Below are positions 9,871-17,376 of a stretch of DNA of 64,000 nt, in pieces. Location: assembly GCF_000248055.1 (NCBI RefSeq), contig NZ_BAFC01000058.1, positions 1 through 64,000 of the forward strand, in the 5' to 3' direction. Every line of letters starts with the position of its first letter. Positions within the stretch are counted from its first letter, which is position 1. A program made the translations under genes and the position numbers. Below the pieces are notes generated by a model. It saw only the letters and a list, made by a program, of their open reading frames with translations, made no database searches and was not told the DNA's origin. This stretch comes from Gordonia sputi NBRC 100414. Its GTDB lineage: Bacteria > Actinomycetota > Actinomycetes > Mycobacteriales > Mycobacteriaceae.

Positions 9871-9988
9871 CGTGGTCTCTCTACTAGCGGACGGACTTCT
9901 CAGCTGTTGGCGAGAACGTGGTTCGGGATGGAACCGTTCTCGCCTCATGTCAGTTATTCGTTGCGATCGGTGTCATCGGATGAAGTGC

Positions 9989-10603
9989 TCATCGGATGAA
10001 GTAGATGGTGACGAACAGGGCGATCCACACGATGTCGACGAAGTGCCAGTAGTAGGACACGACGATCGCAGCAGTCGCCTGGTTCGGAGTGAACTTGGCG
10101 AGCTTGGTGCGGACCAACAGGAAGATGAAGGCGACGAGACCGCCGATCACGTGCAAGCCGTGGAAGCCGGTCGCCATGTAGAAGACCGAGCCGTAGGCGC
10201 TCGACGAGAGGGTCGTGCCCTCGGCGACCAGGTGGTAGTACTCGTAGGCCTGGCCGCAGACGAAGAAGGCGCCCATCACGAACGTCAGGATGTACCAGCG
10301 GCGCAACCCGAAGACGTCGCCGCGCTCGGCGGCGAACACGCCCATCTGACAGGTCACCGACGACAAGATGAGGACGGTGGTGACCGGGATGGCCAGTTTC
10401 AGATTCAGTTCGGTGGGCTCCGGCGGCCAACCGGCTGGGCCGGCGTTGGCGCGTGCGACGAAATACATCGCAAAGAGTCCAGCGAAGAACATCAGCTCAC
10501 TGGACAGCCACACGATCGTGCCGACACTCACCATGTTGGGGCGGTTGAGCGAGTGCACGCGCGAGGTGATGGCTGTTCCCGAGGTACCTACAGCGCTAGT
10601 CAC
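9989..10603 (-). CDS. ctaE: Cytochrome c oxidase subunit III
   Basis: 204-aa integral membrane subunit of aa3 oxidase with five hydrophobic helices. Recognisable motifs are [17 protein letters not shown], the [10 protein letters not shown] helix and the terminal [14 protein letters not shown]. It begins at GTG 10603 without an obvious ribosome-binding site. It heads the qcr operon, with 118 bp to qcrC. This is the short actinobacterial form lacking the first two helices of mitochondrial subunit III. Confidence 0.95.
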   Translation of the reverse strand: MTSAVGTSGTAITSRVHSLNRPNMVSVGTIVWLSSELMFFAGLFAMYFVARANAGPAGWPPEPTELNLKLAIPVTTVLILSSVTCQMGVFAAERGDVFGLRRWYILTFVMGAFFVCGQAYEYYHLVAEGTTLSSSAYGSVFYMATGFHGLHVIGGLVAFIFLLVRTKLAKFTPNQATAAIVVSYYWHFVDIVWIALFVTIYFIR

Positions 10604-10763
10604 AGGTTGAAGTATGACGGTTCGTAGTACGCCCTGACCACTCGGGTCGGATATTCGTGGGAACTATTTCTCTTCCCGCTGGTAGGCGCCGGTCGGAGGT
10701 GTCTTTCGGCGTGTCAGGGGTGCCGGTGGACCCAGGGGTCGGCGCCGTGCTTTGCTCGATTCC

Positions 10764-11276
10764 ATGGGTACCTCCGACCACGACGATCCGGAGTCGCGGC
10801 GCGACGGCCGACAGTTCGATCTCAACGGTCGGCCGATGGCGCCGCGACGCTGGGAAACGTTGCGGCGCGCGATGATCGGAGGCCGAGCCACGCCGCGCGA
10901 CGTCCTCACGGTGACCGAGCGCGACGTCGTCGTGGTCGGTGAGTCCGACGACGAGGCAGCGTCGAGCTCATCGATCCTCGAGACTTCGACGCTGCGTCCC
11001 GACGCTCAGGCCGTGGTGAGGCATGTCCTGGCGCTGCCGGACCAGAGTGTCGAGGCGGCAGTGGGCCTGGCTGCGCTCGATGAGTACGAGGCGATACCCG
11101 TCGACGTTGTCGCCGACCGGTTCGCGATTCCGGCCGGGTTGGCACCGGTGGTTCTTGCGCGCGTCCAGCTCGTCGACGCGCTGCACCTCTCGCAGGAGCG
11201 CTCGCGAATGGCGAGCTTGGCGTCGAGGCACGCGGGTGTCGCGGTGGGGTGGCAGATAGTCCAGCGGCGGGGGTGA
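10764..11276 (+). CDS. Hypothetical protein between ctaE and trpD
   Basis: I do not recognise this 170-aa protein. It is soluble and acidic, with no signal peptide or membrane segment. The N terminus has FDLNGRPMAPRRWETLRRAMIGG; the middle contains a charged run (TVTERDVVVVGESDDEAASSS); the C-terminal half is helical and Ala/Val/Leu-rich. ATG 10764 is chosen over a TTG four codons upstream. The frame has coding-like codon use and no competing gene on the other strand. It is divergent from ctaE and 91 bp from trpD. Confidence 0.62.
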   Translation: MGTSDHDDPESRRDGRQFDLNGRPMAPRRWETLRRAMIGGRATPRDVLTVTERDVVVVGESDDEAASSSSILETSTLRPDAQAVVRHVLALPDQSVEAAVGLAALDEYEAIPVDVVADRFAIPAGLAPVVLARVQLVDALHLSQERSRMASLASRHAGVAVGWQIVQRRG

Positions 11277-11354
11277 ATCGCACCGCGGGCTTCGCTGCGT
11301 GCGCATCGCACGACGCAGGGCGTGACCGCGAGCAGGTCGTGTGCGCAGGTCAAC

Positions 11355-11368
11355 TAAGGTGCATGGGG
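11355..11368 (+). promoter_or_regulatory. Probable leaderless promoter of trpD
   Basis: TAAGGT (11355-11360) is followed by exactly 7 nt and then GTG at 11368. This is the -10-to-start spacing seen for leaderless transcripts in mycobacteria. It supports GTG 11368 as both transcription and translation start, although AAGGTG could also act as a ribosome site. Confidence 0.55.
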
Positions 11369-12432
11369 TGAGCAGCGAGCAGAGCTACACCTGGCCGCAG
11401 GTCCTCGGGGCCGTCACCGACGGCATCGACCTGACCGTCGACCAGGCACGATGGGCCATGGACGAGGTCATGACCGATAGCGCGACGTCGGCGCAGATCG
11501 CCGCGTTCGGCGTCGGCGTGAAGATGAAGGGCGCTGCGCCGGCAGAACTCGCAGGCCTGTCGCAAGCGATGCTCGACCACGCCACCCTCGTCGACACCGA
11601 CCGTGCGGCGATCGACATCGTCGGAACGGGAGGCGACCGCTCGCACACCGTCAATATCTCGACGATGACGTCGATCGTCGTCGCCGCTGCAGGCGTGCCG
11701 GTGGTCAAGCACGGTAATCGCGCGGCGTCGTCGAAGAGCGGCGGAGCCGACGTGTTGGAGGCCCTGGGCGTGACGATCTCGCTCGGTGCCACCGAGGTTG
11801 CCGCGTGCATCGACCAGATCGGCATCGGGTTCTGCTTCGCCCCGGTCTTTCACCCCGCGTTCCGCTTCACCGCTCCCGCACGCCAGCAGATCGGTATCCC
11901 GACTGTGTTCAACGTGCTCGGCCCGCTGACGAACCCGGCACAACCGCGTGCGGGATTGATCGGGTGTGCGTTCGACGATCTCGCTCCGGTTCTCGCGCGT
12001 GCATTCGCAGAGCGGGGCAGTTCCGTACTCGTGGTGCGTGGCGACGACGGCCTCGACGAACTCACGACGACCACCACGTCGTCGGTGTGGCAGGTCGTCG
12101 ACGGCACGGTCACCGAACTGACGATCGATCCGCGCGACCTCGGGATCGACTACGTCGACCTCTCGGCGCTGCAGGGCGGAGACGCGACGGTGAACGCCGC
12201 CATCGCGCGGGAACTGCTGTCGGGAACGACGGGTCCGGTACGCGACGCGGTGCTCCTCAATGCTGCGGGGGCACTCGTCGCCAACGAGCAGACGTCAGCC
12301 ACCGACAACGCCGGGCTCACCGCGGCATTCGCGGCGGCAACCGAGCGCGCCGCGGAGTCGATCGATTCGGGCGCTGCCGCGCGGCTGCTCGACCGGTGGG
12401 CTCAGGTCAGCGGAGAACTCGCCAACAACTAG
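11368..12432 (+). CDS. trpD: Anthranilate phosphoribosyltransferase
   Basis: Second step of tryptophan synthesis: joins anthranilate to phosphoribosyl pyrophosphate. The 354-aa class III phosphoribosyltransferase has the PRPP and Mg motifs GTGGDRSHTVNIST and KHGNRAASSKSG, plus the FNVLGPLTNPA signature. The open frame extends 27 bp upstream, but GTG 11368 fits a leaderless promoter and the conserved N terminus. No other trp gene is nearby; an isolated trpD beside the qcr-ctaE block is also the M. tuberculosis arrangement. Confidence 0.95.
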   Translation: MSSEQSYTWPQVLGAVTDGIDLTVDQARWAMDEVMTDSATSAQIAAFGVGVKMKGAAPAELAGLSQAMLDHATLVDTDRAAIDIVGTGGDRSHTVNISTMTSIVVAAAGVPVVKHGNRAASSKSGGADVLEALGVTISLGATEVAACIDQIGIGFCFAPVFHPAFRFTAPARQQIGIPTVFNVLGPLTNPAQPRAGLIGCAFDDLAPVLARAFAERGSSVLVVRGDDGLDELTTTTTSSVWQVVDGTVTELTIDPRDLGIDYVDLSALQGGDATVNAAIARELLSGTTGPVRDAVLLNAAGALVANEQTSATDNAGLTAAFAAATERAAESIDSGAAARLLDRWAQVSGELANN

Positions 12433-12468
12433 GTACCGACTGCCCGGTGTGGGTCACTTCGGTGAGGG

Positions 12469-12747
12469 TCACTCCTCGCCGATGGAGAAGCCACCCTCAA
12501 CCGCGCTCGACGAATAGCTGCGGAACGCGATGTGGGTCGCGCTGTGTCGTACTCCCGGTAGCCGATTGATCTTTCCGGTCACGACCTCGGCGATCTGCTC
12601 GTGGTCGCGCACGCGGATCTTCGCGATCAGATCGACATCGCCCGCACATGAGTACACCTCTTCGACGCCCGGGATGTCGGCTACGGCCTGTGCCGTTTCG
12701 GGGATCTGGTGGACGTCGGCGTCGATCAGGACGATGGCGGTGATCAT
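12469..12747 (-). CDS. Stand-alone Lrp/AsnC-type ligand-binding (RAM) domain protein
   Basis: 92-aa protein consisting only of the alpha-beta RAM domain of Lrp/AsnC regulators (ITAIVLIDADVHQIPETAQAVADIPGVEEVYSCAGDVDLIAKI..., ending in IAFRSYS). There is no DNA-binding helix-turn-helix. Such single-domain proteins form ring oligomers that bind amino acids and may modulate partner regulators; the ligand is unknown here. ATG 12747 overlaps the stop of the upstream exonuclease gene (ATGA), so the two are translated together. Confidence 0.87.
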   Translation of the reverse strand: MITAIVLIDADVHQIPETAQAVADIPGVEEVYSCAGDVDLIAKIRVRDHEQIAEVVTGKINRLPGVRHSATHIAFRSYSSSAVEGGFSIGEE

Positions 12748-14567
12748 GCGGGCAAGCGTAGTCGGCCACCATCGGCGCGCGGGCGTGACCGGTGACCCGA
12801 CGTGCGGATGCCCCGCGCCTCGTGGGCGCTGTGTGACCACTCCAGCCAGCGCTGCGCCGATCCGATGGGGGTGGCGAGCGGGTCGCTGGCGTCGACGATG
12901 CGCGTGGCGGGGTCGGACACCCAGCGATAGAGCAGACCTGCCTCCTCCGGCGAGGCGCCCCGAAGCGGGGTGTCGTCTGGCAGCACTGTCTCGGCCGCCG
13001 AGACCAGCGCCGCGACCACCGGCATCGGTGCGTGTCCCCGAGGAGCGGTGCCCGCCGCAGCGAGGCGTCCGTGCCGAATGACCGCCAACTCCCAGCCGCC
13101 TGCGCCGTCTGAGCGTGCGACGACCAGCTCGGTGATCGCGCAGAGGGAACTCAGACGCTGACTCCGTGCGAGTTGATCGATGGTTGCGGCCATCCGGTCC
13201 CTGTGGCGCGCGGCGGTCTCGTACATCTGTGCTCCCGCGACCACGTCGAGCCGGTGTGAGAGCCGCGTGAGGATGGTGTCGGATCGTCCGAGTAGTAGGT
13301 CGACGACGGATGTGACCGCGGGTAGGTAGTCGGGAAGCGTCTGGGGGCGTGTCGAGGCGGCGGCACATCCACCGACGACCTGACCGCCGTCGTCGGGGAG
13401 TCGACACCAATGATGGCTGGCGGTCGCGCCGAGACGGGTTGTGCAGGTGCGTAACCCTGCGGCGTGAGCGATGAGGTCGGCGATCGCGGTCGCCGTGGTG
13501 CGCTTACCGATCGGCCCGATGCCCACTTCTCCCGGGGTGCGGGCGACGCGCAGCCGCGCGAACCGCTCATTGCTCAGCGTCACCCACCAGCCGCGGTGGG
13601 GTTGTGTCGAGCGTCGGTTGTACGCGGGGGCGTGCGCGGCGAGCAATCGGAGCTCGCGAACTCCTGCCTCGAGCGCGTGCGCGCACTCGACGTGATCGAC
13701 GCGTTCGGCGAGCATCACCATCTCGCCGATCCTGCGTCGGGGATCGGCTCCCGAGAAATAGGACCTCACACGTCGACGGAGATCCGATGCGGTGCCGACG
13801 TAGAGGACCTCGTCGCTTGGCCCGCGGAACAGGTAGACGCCCGGGCGCGCGGGGATGCGGTCGGCAAGGTGCCGCTTCGCGCGCAGTCGGGGATCGGTGC
13901 GGGGCAGGTAGCGGGTGAGCTCGCGATAGCTCTGCACGCCCTGATTCCCGACGCGCTCGAGCAGATGGTGAAAGACCTCGACGGTCGCGCGGGCGTCGTC
14001 GAGGGCGCGGTGCGTGGGGCGGACTGTGACGTCGAACAGATCGGCCAGGGCGGACAGGCGCACCGTCGGCGCCTCGTCGCGTCCGAGGATGCGTCGGGCC
14101 ATGGTGACCGTGCACAGTGTTGCGCTGAACGGCCACTGCAGGTGTAGGCGCAGGGCGTTCTGCCGCAGGAACGACATGTCGAACCGGGCGTTGTGGGCGA
14201 CGAGAATCGATCCGCGCGCGAATTCGATGAATGACGGCAAGACCTCGTCGATACGCGGCGCGTCGTAGACCATCGCCTCGGTGATCCCGGTCAGCGCCAC
14301 GATCTGCGGAGGAATAGGTAGTCCCGGATCGACGAGGGTCGCGAACTCGCCGAGTACCTCACCGCCGCGGATCTTCACCGCGCCGATCTCGGTGATGCGG
14401 TCGTTCGTGGCACTTCCGCCGGTGGTCTCGAGGTCGACCACGACGAGCGTGGTGTCGAACAGGGACCGATCGGAGAACTCGTCGTCGAGAGCGTTCTCGA
14501 CATCGGAGCCCTCGAGGTCGGAGCTCGCGAGGTCAGAGAACGAGAGCTGGTCACCAAAGGACGTCAC
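12744..14567 (-). CDS. DEDDh exonuclease fused to GIY-YIG (UvrC-like) nuclease domain
   Basis: Likely DNA-repair nuclease of 607 aa, like M. tuberculosis Rv2191. The N-terminal DnaQ/epsilon-type 3'-5' exonuclease has motifs VVVDLETTG, HNARFDMSFL and HRALDDARAT (the DEDDh residues). A GIY-YIG domain follows with PGVYLFRG...VLYVGTASDLRRRVRSYF, as in UvrC, and then a ~300-aa C-terminal region. The frame is open upstream to 14801, but that part reads as noncoding. I choose GTG 14567 because a -10-like TATTGT lies exactly 7 nt upstream, inside a LexA-type box, suggesting a leaderless SOS transcript. GTG at 14591 or 14597 are alternatives. Confidence 0.88.
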   Translation of the reverse strand: MTSFGDQLSFSDLASSDLEGSDVENALDDEFSDRSLFDTTLVVVDLETTGGSATNDRITEIGAVKIRGGEVLGEFATLVDPGLPIPPQIVALTGITEAMVYDAPRIDEVLPSFIEFARGSILVAHNARFDMSFLRQNALRLHLQWPFSATLCTVTMARRILGRDEAPTVRLSALADLFDVTVRPTHRALDDARATVEVFHHLLERVGNQGVQSYRELTRYLPRTDPRLRAKRHLADRIPARPGVYLFRGPSDEVLYVGTASDLRRRVRSYFSGADPRRRIGEMVMLAERVDHVECAHALEAGVRELRLLAAHAPAYNRRSTQPHRGWWVTLSNERFARLRVARTPGEVGIGPIGKRTTATAIADLIAHAAGLRTCTTRLGATASHHWCRLPDDGGQVVGGCAAASTRPQTLPDYLPAVTSVVDLLLGRSDTILTRLSHRLDVVAGAQMYETAARHRDRMAATIDQLARSQRLSSLCAITELVVARSDGAGGWELAVIRHGRLAAAGTAPRGHAPMPVVAALVSAAETVLPDDTPLRGASPEEAGLLYRWVSDPATRIVDASDPLATPIGSAQRWLEWSHSAHEARGIRTSGHRSRPRADGGRLRLPA

Positions 14568-14570
14568 GTC

Positions 14571-14586
14571 GCGAACAATAGTTCGA
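14571..14586 (-). promoter_or_regulatory. LexA/SOS box overlapping the -10 of the exonuclease gene
   Basis: On the minus strand the sequence is TCGAAC-TATT-GTTCGC, matching the mycobacterial SOS box TCGAAC-N4-GTTCGA at 11 of 12 fixed positions. The embedded hexamer TATTGT fits a -10 element, with 7 nt to GTG 14567. LexA binding there would block RNA polymerase directly. Read by eye; binding is not tested. Confidence 0.7.
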
Positions 14587-14824
14587 ACCACCGACACCGA
14601 TGGTTCGTTGCTGGTGAGACAGGTGTTCCGGATGTTGCGACTTGCCCTGGGCCGCCTGTAGGCGCGACATCTGCTCGACGCGGTCGACCGGACTTGTCGG
14701 TGGGGGTGCCTAGTCTCCCCGTCAGAAGGAGTCAGTGGTGCGCGACGCCGGCGGGAGGAGGGGAAGCCTCCCGACGACATGCGCATCCCCGAGGATTTCA
14801 CCCCACTGAGACGGAGATCACATC

Positions 14825-15109
14825 ATGGACATCGATTGCAGCACCTGCCCCGGTCGCGACCACGCATGCGACGGCTGTGTGATGACAGTGCTTTTCGGCC
14901 CGCTGAACAGCCAGGATGCCGCCGCTGGCGTACGGCGCGGATGGCCGAGAGAGGCCCGAGATAACGACGCCGAGATCCATGCCGCCATCGATACATTCAC
15001 GCATGCTGCAATGGCCTCCAACGCCGATGCACGATCTGCAAGAGCAACCATCTGTGCAGTTCAAGCGGCCAATTCGTCGTCTGGATCGCCGACATTGCGT
15101 GCTGGCTGA
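14825..15109 (+). CDS. Small Cys-rich protein (CxxC-x6-CxxC) upstream of NlpC/P60 gene
   Basis: 94-aa protein starting at ATG 14825 after a GGAGA ribosome site. The N terminus carries four cysteines in MDIDCSTCPGRDHACDGC (C5, C8, C15, C18), a possible metal or zinc-ribbon site, followed by VMTVLFGP. The rest is polar and Ala-rich. I recall similar short proteins beside NlpC/P60 genes in other actinobacteria, but cannot name a function. It lies directly before the c-di-AMP riboswitch. Confidence 0.68.
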   Translation: MDIDCSTCPGRDHACDGCVMTVLFGPLNSQDAAAGVRRGWPREARDNDAEIHAAIDTFTHAAMASNADARSARATICAVQAANSSSGSPTLRAG

Positions 15110-15225
15110 GGTGCGGCCGTCGAACACGCTGTTTGTCGGTTAGTGGACAGACACGCATCCGGTTTCGTAACCTTTCCGAGACCTTTGCGAAGCGTCCCGC
15201 TCCAACAGGAGAGGTTCGCGGGGGT

Positions 15226-15400
15226 CACCGCTCAATCGCCAAGGCTATGAGTCTTGGCGTACCGGGGAACCACTCATTTTTTCGGAGCTTTCCGAATGGG
15301 GGTGAATCGCGCTCTCGATCCGGGTGTTCGCACTCGAATCGCATGCGTGTAGGGCCATTTCTTCCGGCCCGAACCCGACAGCTAACCCGGTCGGCGGTAG
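15226..15400 (+). ncRNA. c-di-AMP (ydaO/yuaA-type) riboswitch
   Basis: The 318-bp gap before the NlpC/P60 gene holds the conserved blocks of the ydaO aptamer in order: ACCGGGGAACCA (15261-15272), GGGGGTGAATCG (15298-15309), AGGGCC (15351-15356) and CCGAACCCGACAGCTAACC (15369-15387). The 5' boundary is approximate. A strong AAAGGAG ribosome site (15411-15417) follows with no clear intrinsic terminator between, so control may act on translation or on early termination. In actinobacteria this class typically controls cell-wall hydrolases, which matches the downstream gene. Confidence 0.9.
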
Positions 15401-15427
15401 AGGGAGAACAAAAGGAGAACACCCTTC

Positions 15428-16129
15428 GTGGCCAAACATCGTTTGGAACAGCCCGACCGCGGCAAGGTCGCAAAGAAGGCGGTAATCGCCGGGTCGATCA
15501 CGTTCGGCTCACTTGCCGCTGCCGCAGGTCCCGCTCTGGCCGCGCCGGTCACCGTGCCCAATGTCGGCGCGTTCGAGCTTCCCGGCGTCGACACCAAGCA
15601 GATTCCGGCACAGTTCCAGCAGCAGAAGGCGCCGGTCGTCAAGAAGCAGGACGTCGCGAAGGCGCCCGACGCCACGGTCGAGATCCCCAACGTCGGCAAG
15701 TTCACGCTTCCGGGCATCAGCGACAACCAGATCCCACAGCAACTGCGCCCGCGCGGCGGAGCTCCGCTGCTCGCACCGACGCAGACCGCCGGTGAGAAGG
15801 CTGTGCGCGCTGCCGAGACCAAGATCGGCTCGCCCTACTCTTACGGTGCTTCGGGCCCCAATGCCTTCGATTGCTCGGGCCTCACCAGCTGGGCATTCCG
15901 TCAGGCGGGTCTGACGATTCCGCGCGACAGCTACGGACAGCTCGGCGGCGGCACCGCGGTTGCCTCCCTCGCCGACGCGAAGCCGGGCGACATCCTGGTG
16001 TTCAACGGTGGCGGACACGTTGGCCTCTACATCGGCAACGGACAGTTCATCCACGCATCGACCTACGGCGTCCCCGTGAAGAAGGACGTCGTGAAGAATT
16101 GGAGTTTGGTCGGTATCCGTCGCTACTGA
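15428..16129 (+). CDS. Secreted NlpC/P60 peptidoglycan endopeptidase
   Basis: Cell-wall hydrolase of 233 aa, probably cutting peptide stems of peptidoglycan. A signal peptide (about 1-39, ending ALA-AP) is followed by two ~24-residue repeats sharing PNVG-x-F-x-LPG and QIP-x-Q. The NlpC/P60 domain (about 120-233) has catalytic Cys in FDCSGLTSW and His in GGGHVGLYIG, plus FIHASTYG. Start GTG 15428 has AAAGGAG 11 nt upstream. Expression is probably controlled by the upstream c-di-AMP riboswitch. It is followed by a terminator and a second NlpC/P60 gene. Confidence 0.94.
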   Translation: MAKHRLEQPDRGKVAKKAVIAGSITFGSLAAAAGPALAAPVTVPNVGAFELPGVDTKQIPAQFQQQKAPVVKKQDVAKAPDATVEIPNVGKFTLPGISDNQIPQQLRPRGGAPLLAPTQTAGEKAVRAAETKIGSPYSYGASGPNAFDCSGLTSWAFRQAGLTIPRDSYGQLGGGTAVASLADAKPGDILVFNGGGHVGLYIGNGQFIHASTYGVPVKKDVVKNWSLVGIRRY

Positions 16130-16156
16130 GCGGCGAGATCGATCGAGTTCGTGAGG

Positions 16157-16192
16157 TCGGGCAGATCACGCAGGAACGCGTGATCTGCCCGA
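16157..16192 (+). terminator. Hairpin terminator between the two NlpC/P60 genes
   Basis: Perfect 15-bp inverted repeat (TCGGGCAGATCACGC and complement) around a 6-nt loop, 27 bp after the stop codon. No T-run follows, as is common in high-GC actinobacteria. A second, smaller hairpin (GGTCTCC / GGAGACC, 16243-16261) lies in the leader of the next gene. Confidence 0.8.
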
Positions 16193-16275
16193 CTCGCAGT
16201 CGCTGCCCGCGACGCTCACGTTAGGGTGGAGCGCGGCGTTCGGGTCTCCTCTGTGGAGACCGGAGGCTGCTGGCG

Positions 16276-17364
16276 GTGAGGGGAGTGAACACAGAAGTGG
16301 TTGCGGGATCGCAGGCAATGGCGCATCGATCGCGAGCGGCATACGTCATTGTCGTGACAGCGGTGATCATCGCTGTCGCACAAGTCTTTTCGATGGCGAC
16401 AGCAGGTCCGTCGAACGCGGAACCGACTCGCACACCCGATCAGCTCCTCGCCCAGTACAAGAAACTGAGTACCGACGCCGAGAAGTCGTCGGAGGCGATG
16501 CACAACGCTCAGATCGAGTACGACAAGCAGCGCGGCATCGTCACTGCAGCTCGTAAAGACTCGACCGAGGCCCAGAAGAGTCTCGAGACCTCGCGCAAAA
16601 CGCTCAGCTCGTATCAGAAGCGCGTCGACACGATCGTCCGCGCCAGCTACAAGGGTGCGCGGGTCAACCGGCTCTACGCGGTGTTGGTCAGCGACTCGCC
16701 ACAGTCATTGCTCGACCAGATGTCTGGCCTCGAGGTGATCTCCCGCCAGGCGTCGGCCGATCTCAAGGGGCTCAAGAAGGCTCGAGCCCAGATGGCTGCG
16801 GCGAAGGCGAAGTCCGACCGCACCGCCGCGGAGGCGACGACTGCCGTCTCCGCTGCCGAGCGTGTGCGCGGCGACCTCCAGGCCAAGCAGGCAAACCTGC
16901 AGCTGCAGGCGGTCCAGGTGCGTGCCGTGTACGAGTCGATGACCGGCAAGCAACTCGGCGCACTTCGCGGCCCCAAGTTCGACTTCGACCCCCGCGCGGT
17001 GCCGAAGGGAACGTCCGCCGCGCTCGCTGCCGTGCAGGCTGCGCTCACCCGCATCGGAGATCCCTACGTCTGGGGCGCCACCGGACCCGACTCCTTCGAC
17101 TGCTCCGGTTTGATGGTGTGGGCCTACCAGCAGGCGGGTAAAACGCTTCCGCGCTCGAGCGAGGCACAGATGGGCTCCGGAACGGCCGTCGACCGCGGCA
17201 ATCTTCAGCCCGGCGACCTGATCATCTACTACCCGGATGCCCACCACGTCGGCATGTACGTCGGCGACGGCTACGTGATCCATGCGTCGACGTTCGGCGT
17301 GCCCGTCAAGGTGGTGCCGATCGACCAGGCCGGGCCGTACGCGGCCGCGCGGCGATACGCCTGA
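16276..17364 (+). CDS. ripC: NlpC/P60 endopeptidase with coiled coil, RipC type
   Basis: Probable peptidoglycan hydrolase resembling RipC (Rv2190c), which the FtsEX complex activates in mycobacteria. At 362 aa it has a signal anchor (about 20-45), a long coiled-coil region (about 50-225, rich in Lys/Glu/Ala/Gln) and a C-terminal NlpC/P60 domain (about 245-362). Catalytic Cys is in FDCSGLMVW and His in HHVGMYVG; VIHASTFGVPV follows. The GTG at 16276 has GGAGG 9 nt upstream; GTG 16285 and ATG 16318 are possible later starts. The coiled coil fits partner-dependent activation. Confidence 0.92.
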   Translation: MRGVNTEVVAGSQAMAHRSRAAYVIVVTAVIIAVAQVFSMATAGPSNAEPTRTPDQLLAQYKKLSTDAEKSSEAMHNAQIEYDKQRGIVTAARKDSTEAQKSLETSRKTLSSYQKRVDTIVRASYKGARVNRLYAVLVSDSPQSLLDQMSGLEVISRQASADLKGLKKARAQMAAAKAKSDRTAAEATTAVSAAERVRGDLQAKQANLQLQAVQVRAVYESMTGKQLGALRGPKFDFDPRAVPKGTSAALAAVQAALTRIGDPYVWGATGPDSFDCSGLMVWAYQQAGKTLPRSSEAQMGSGTAVDRGNLQPGDLIIYYPDAHHVGMYVGDGYVIHASTFGVPVKVVPIDQAGPYAAARRYA

Positions 17365-17376
17365 TGTGCGGACAGC

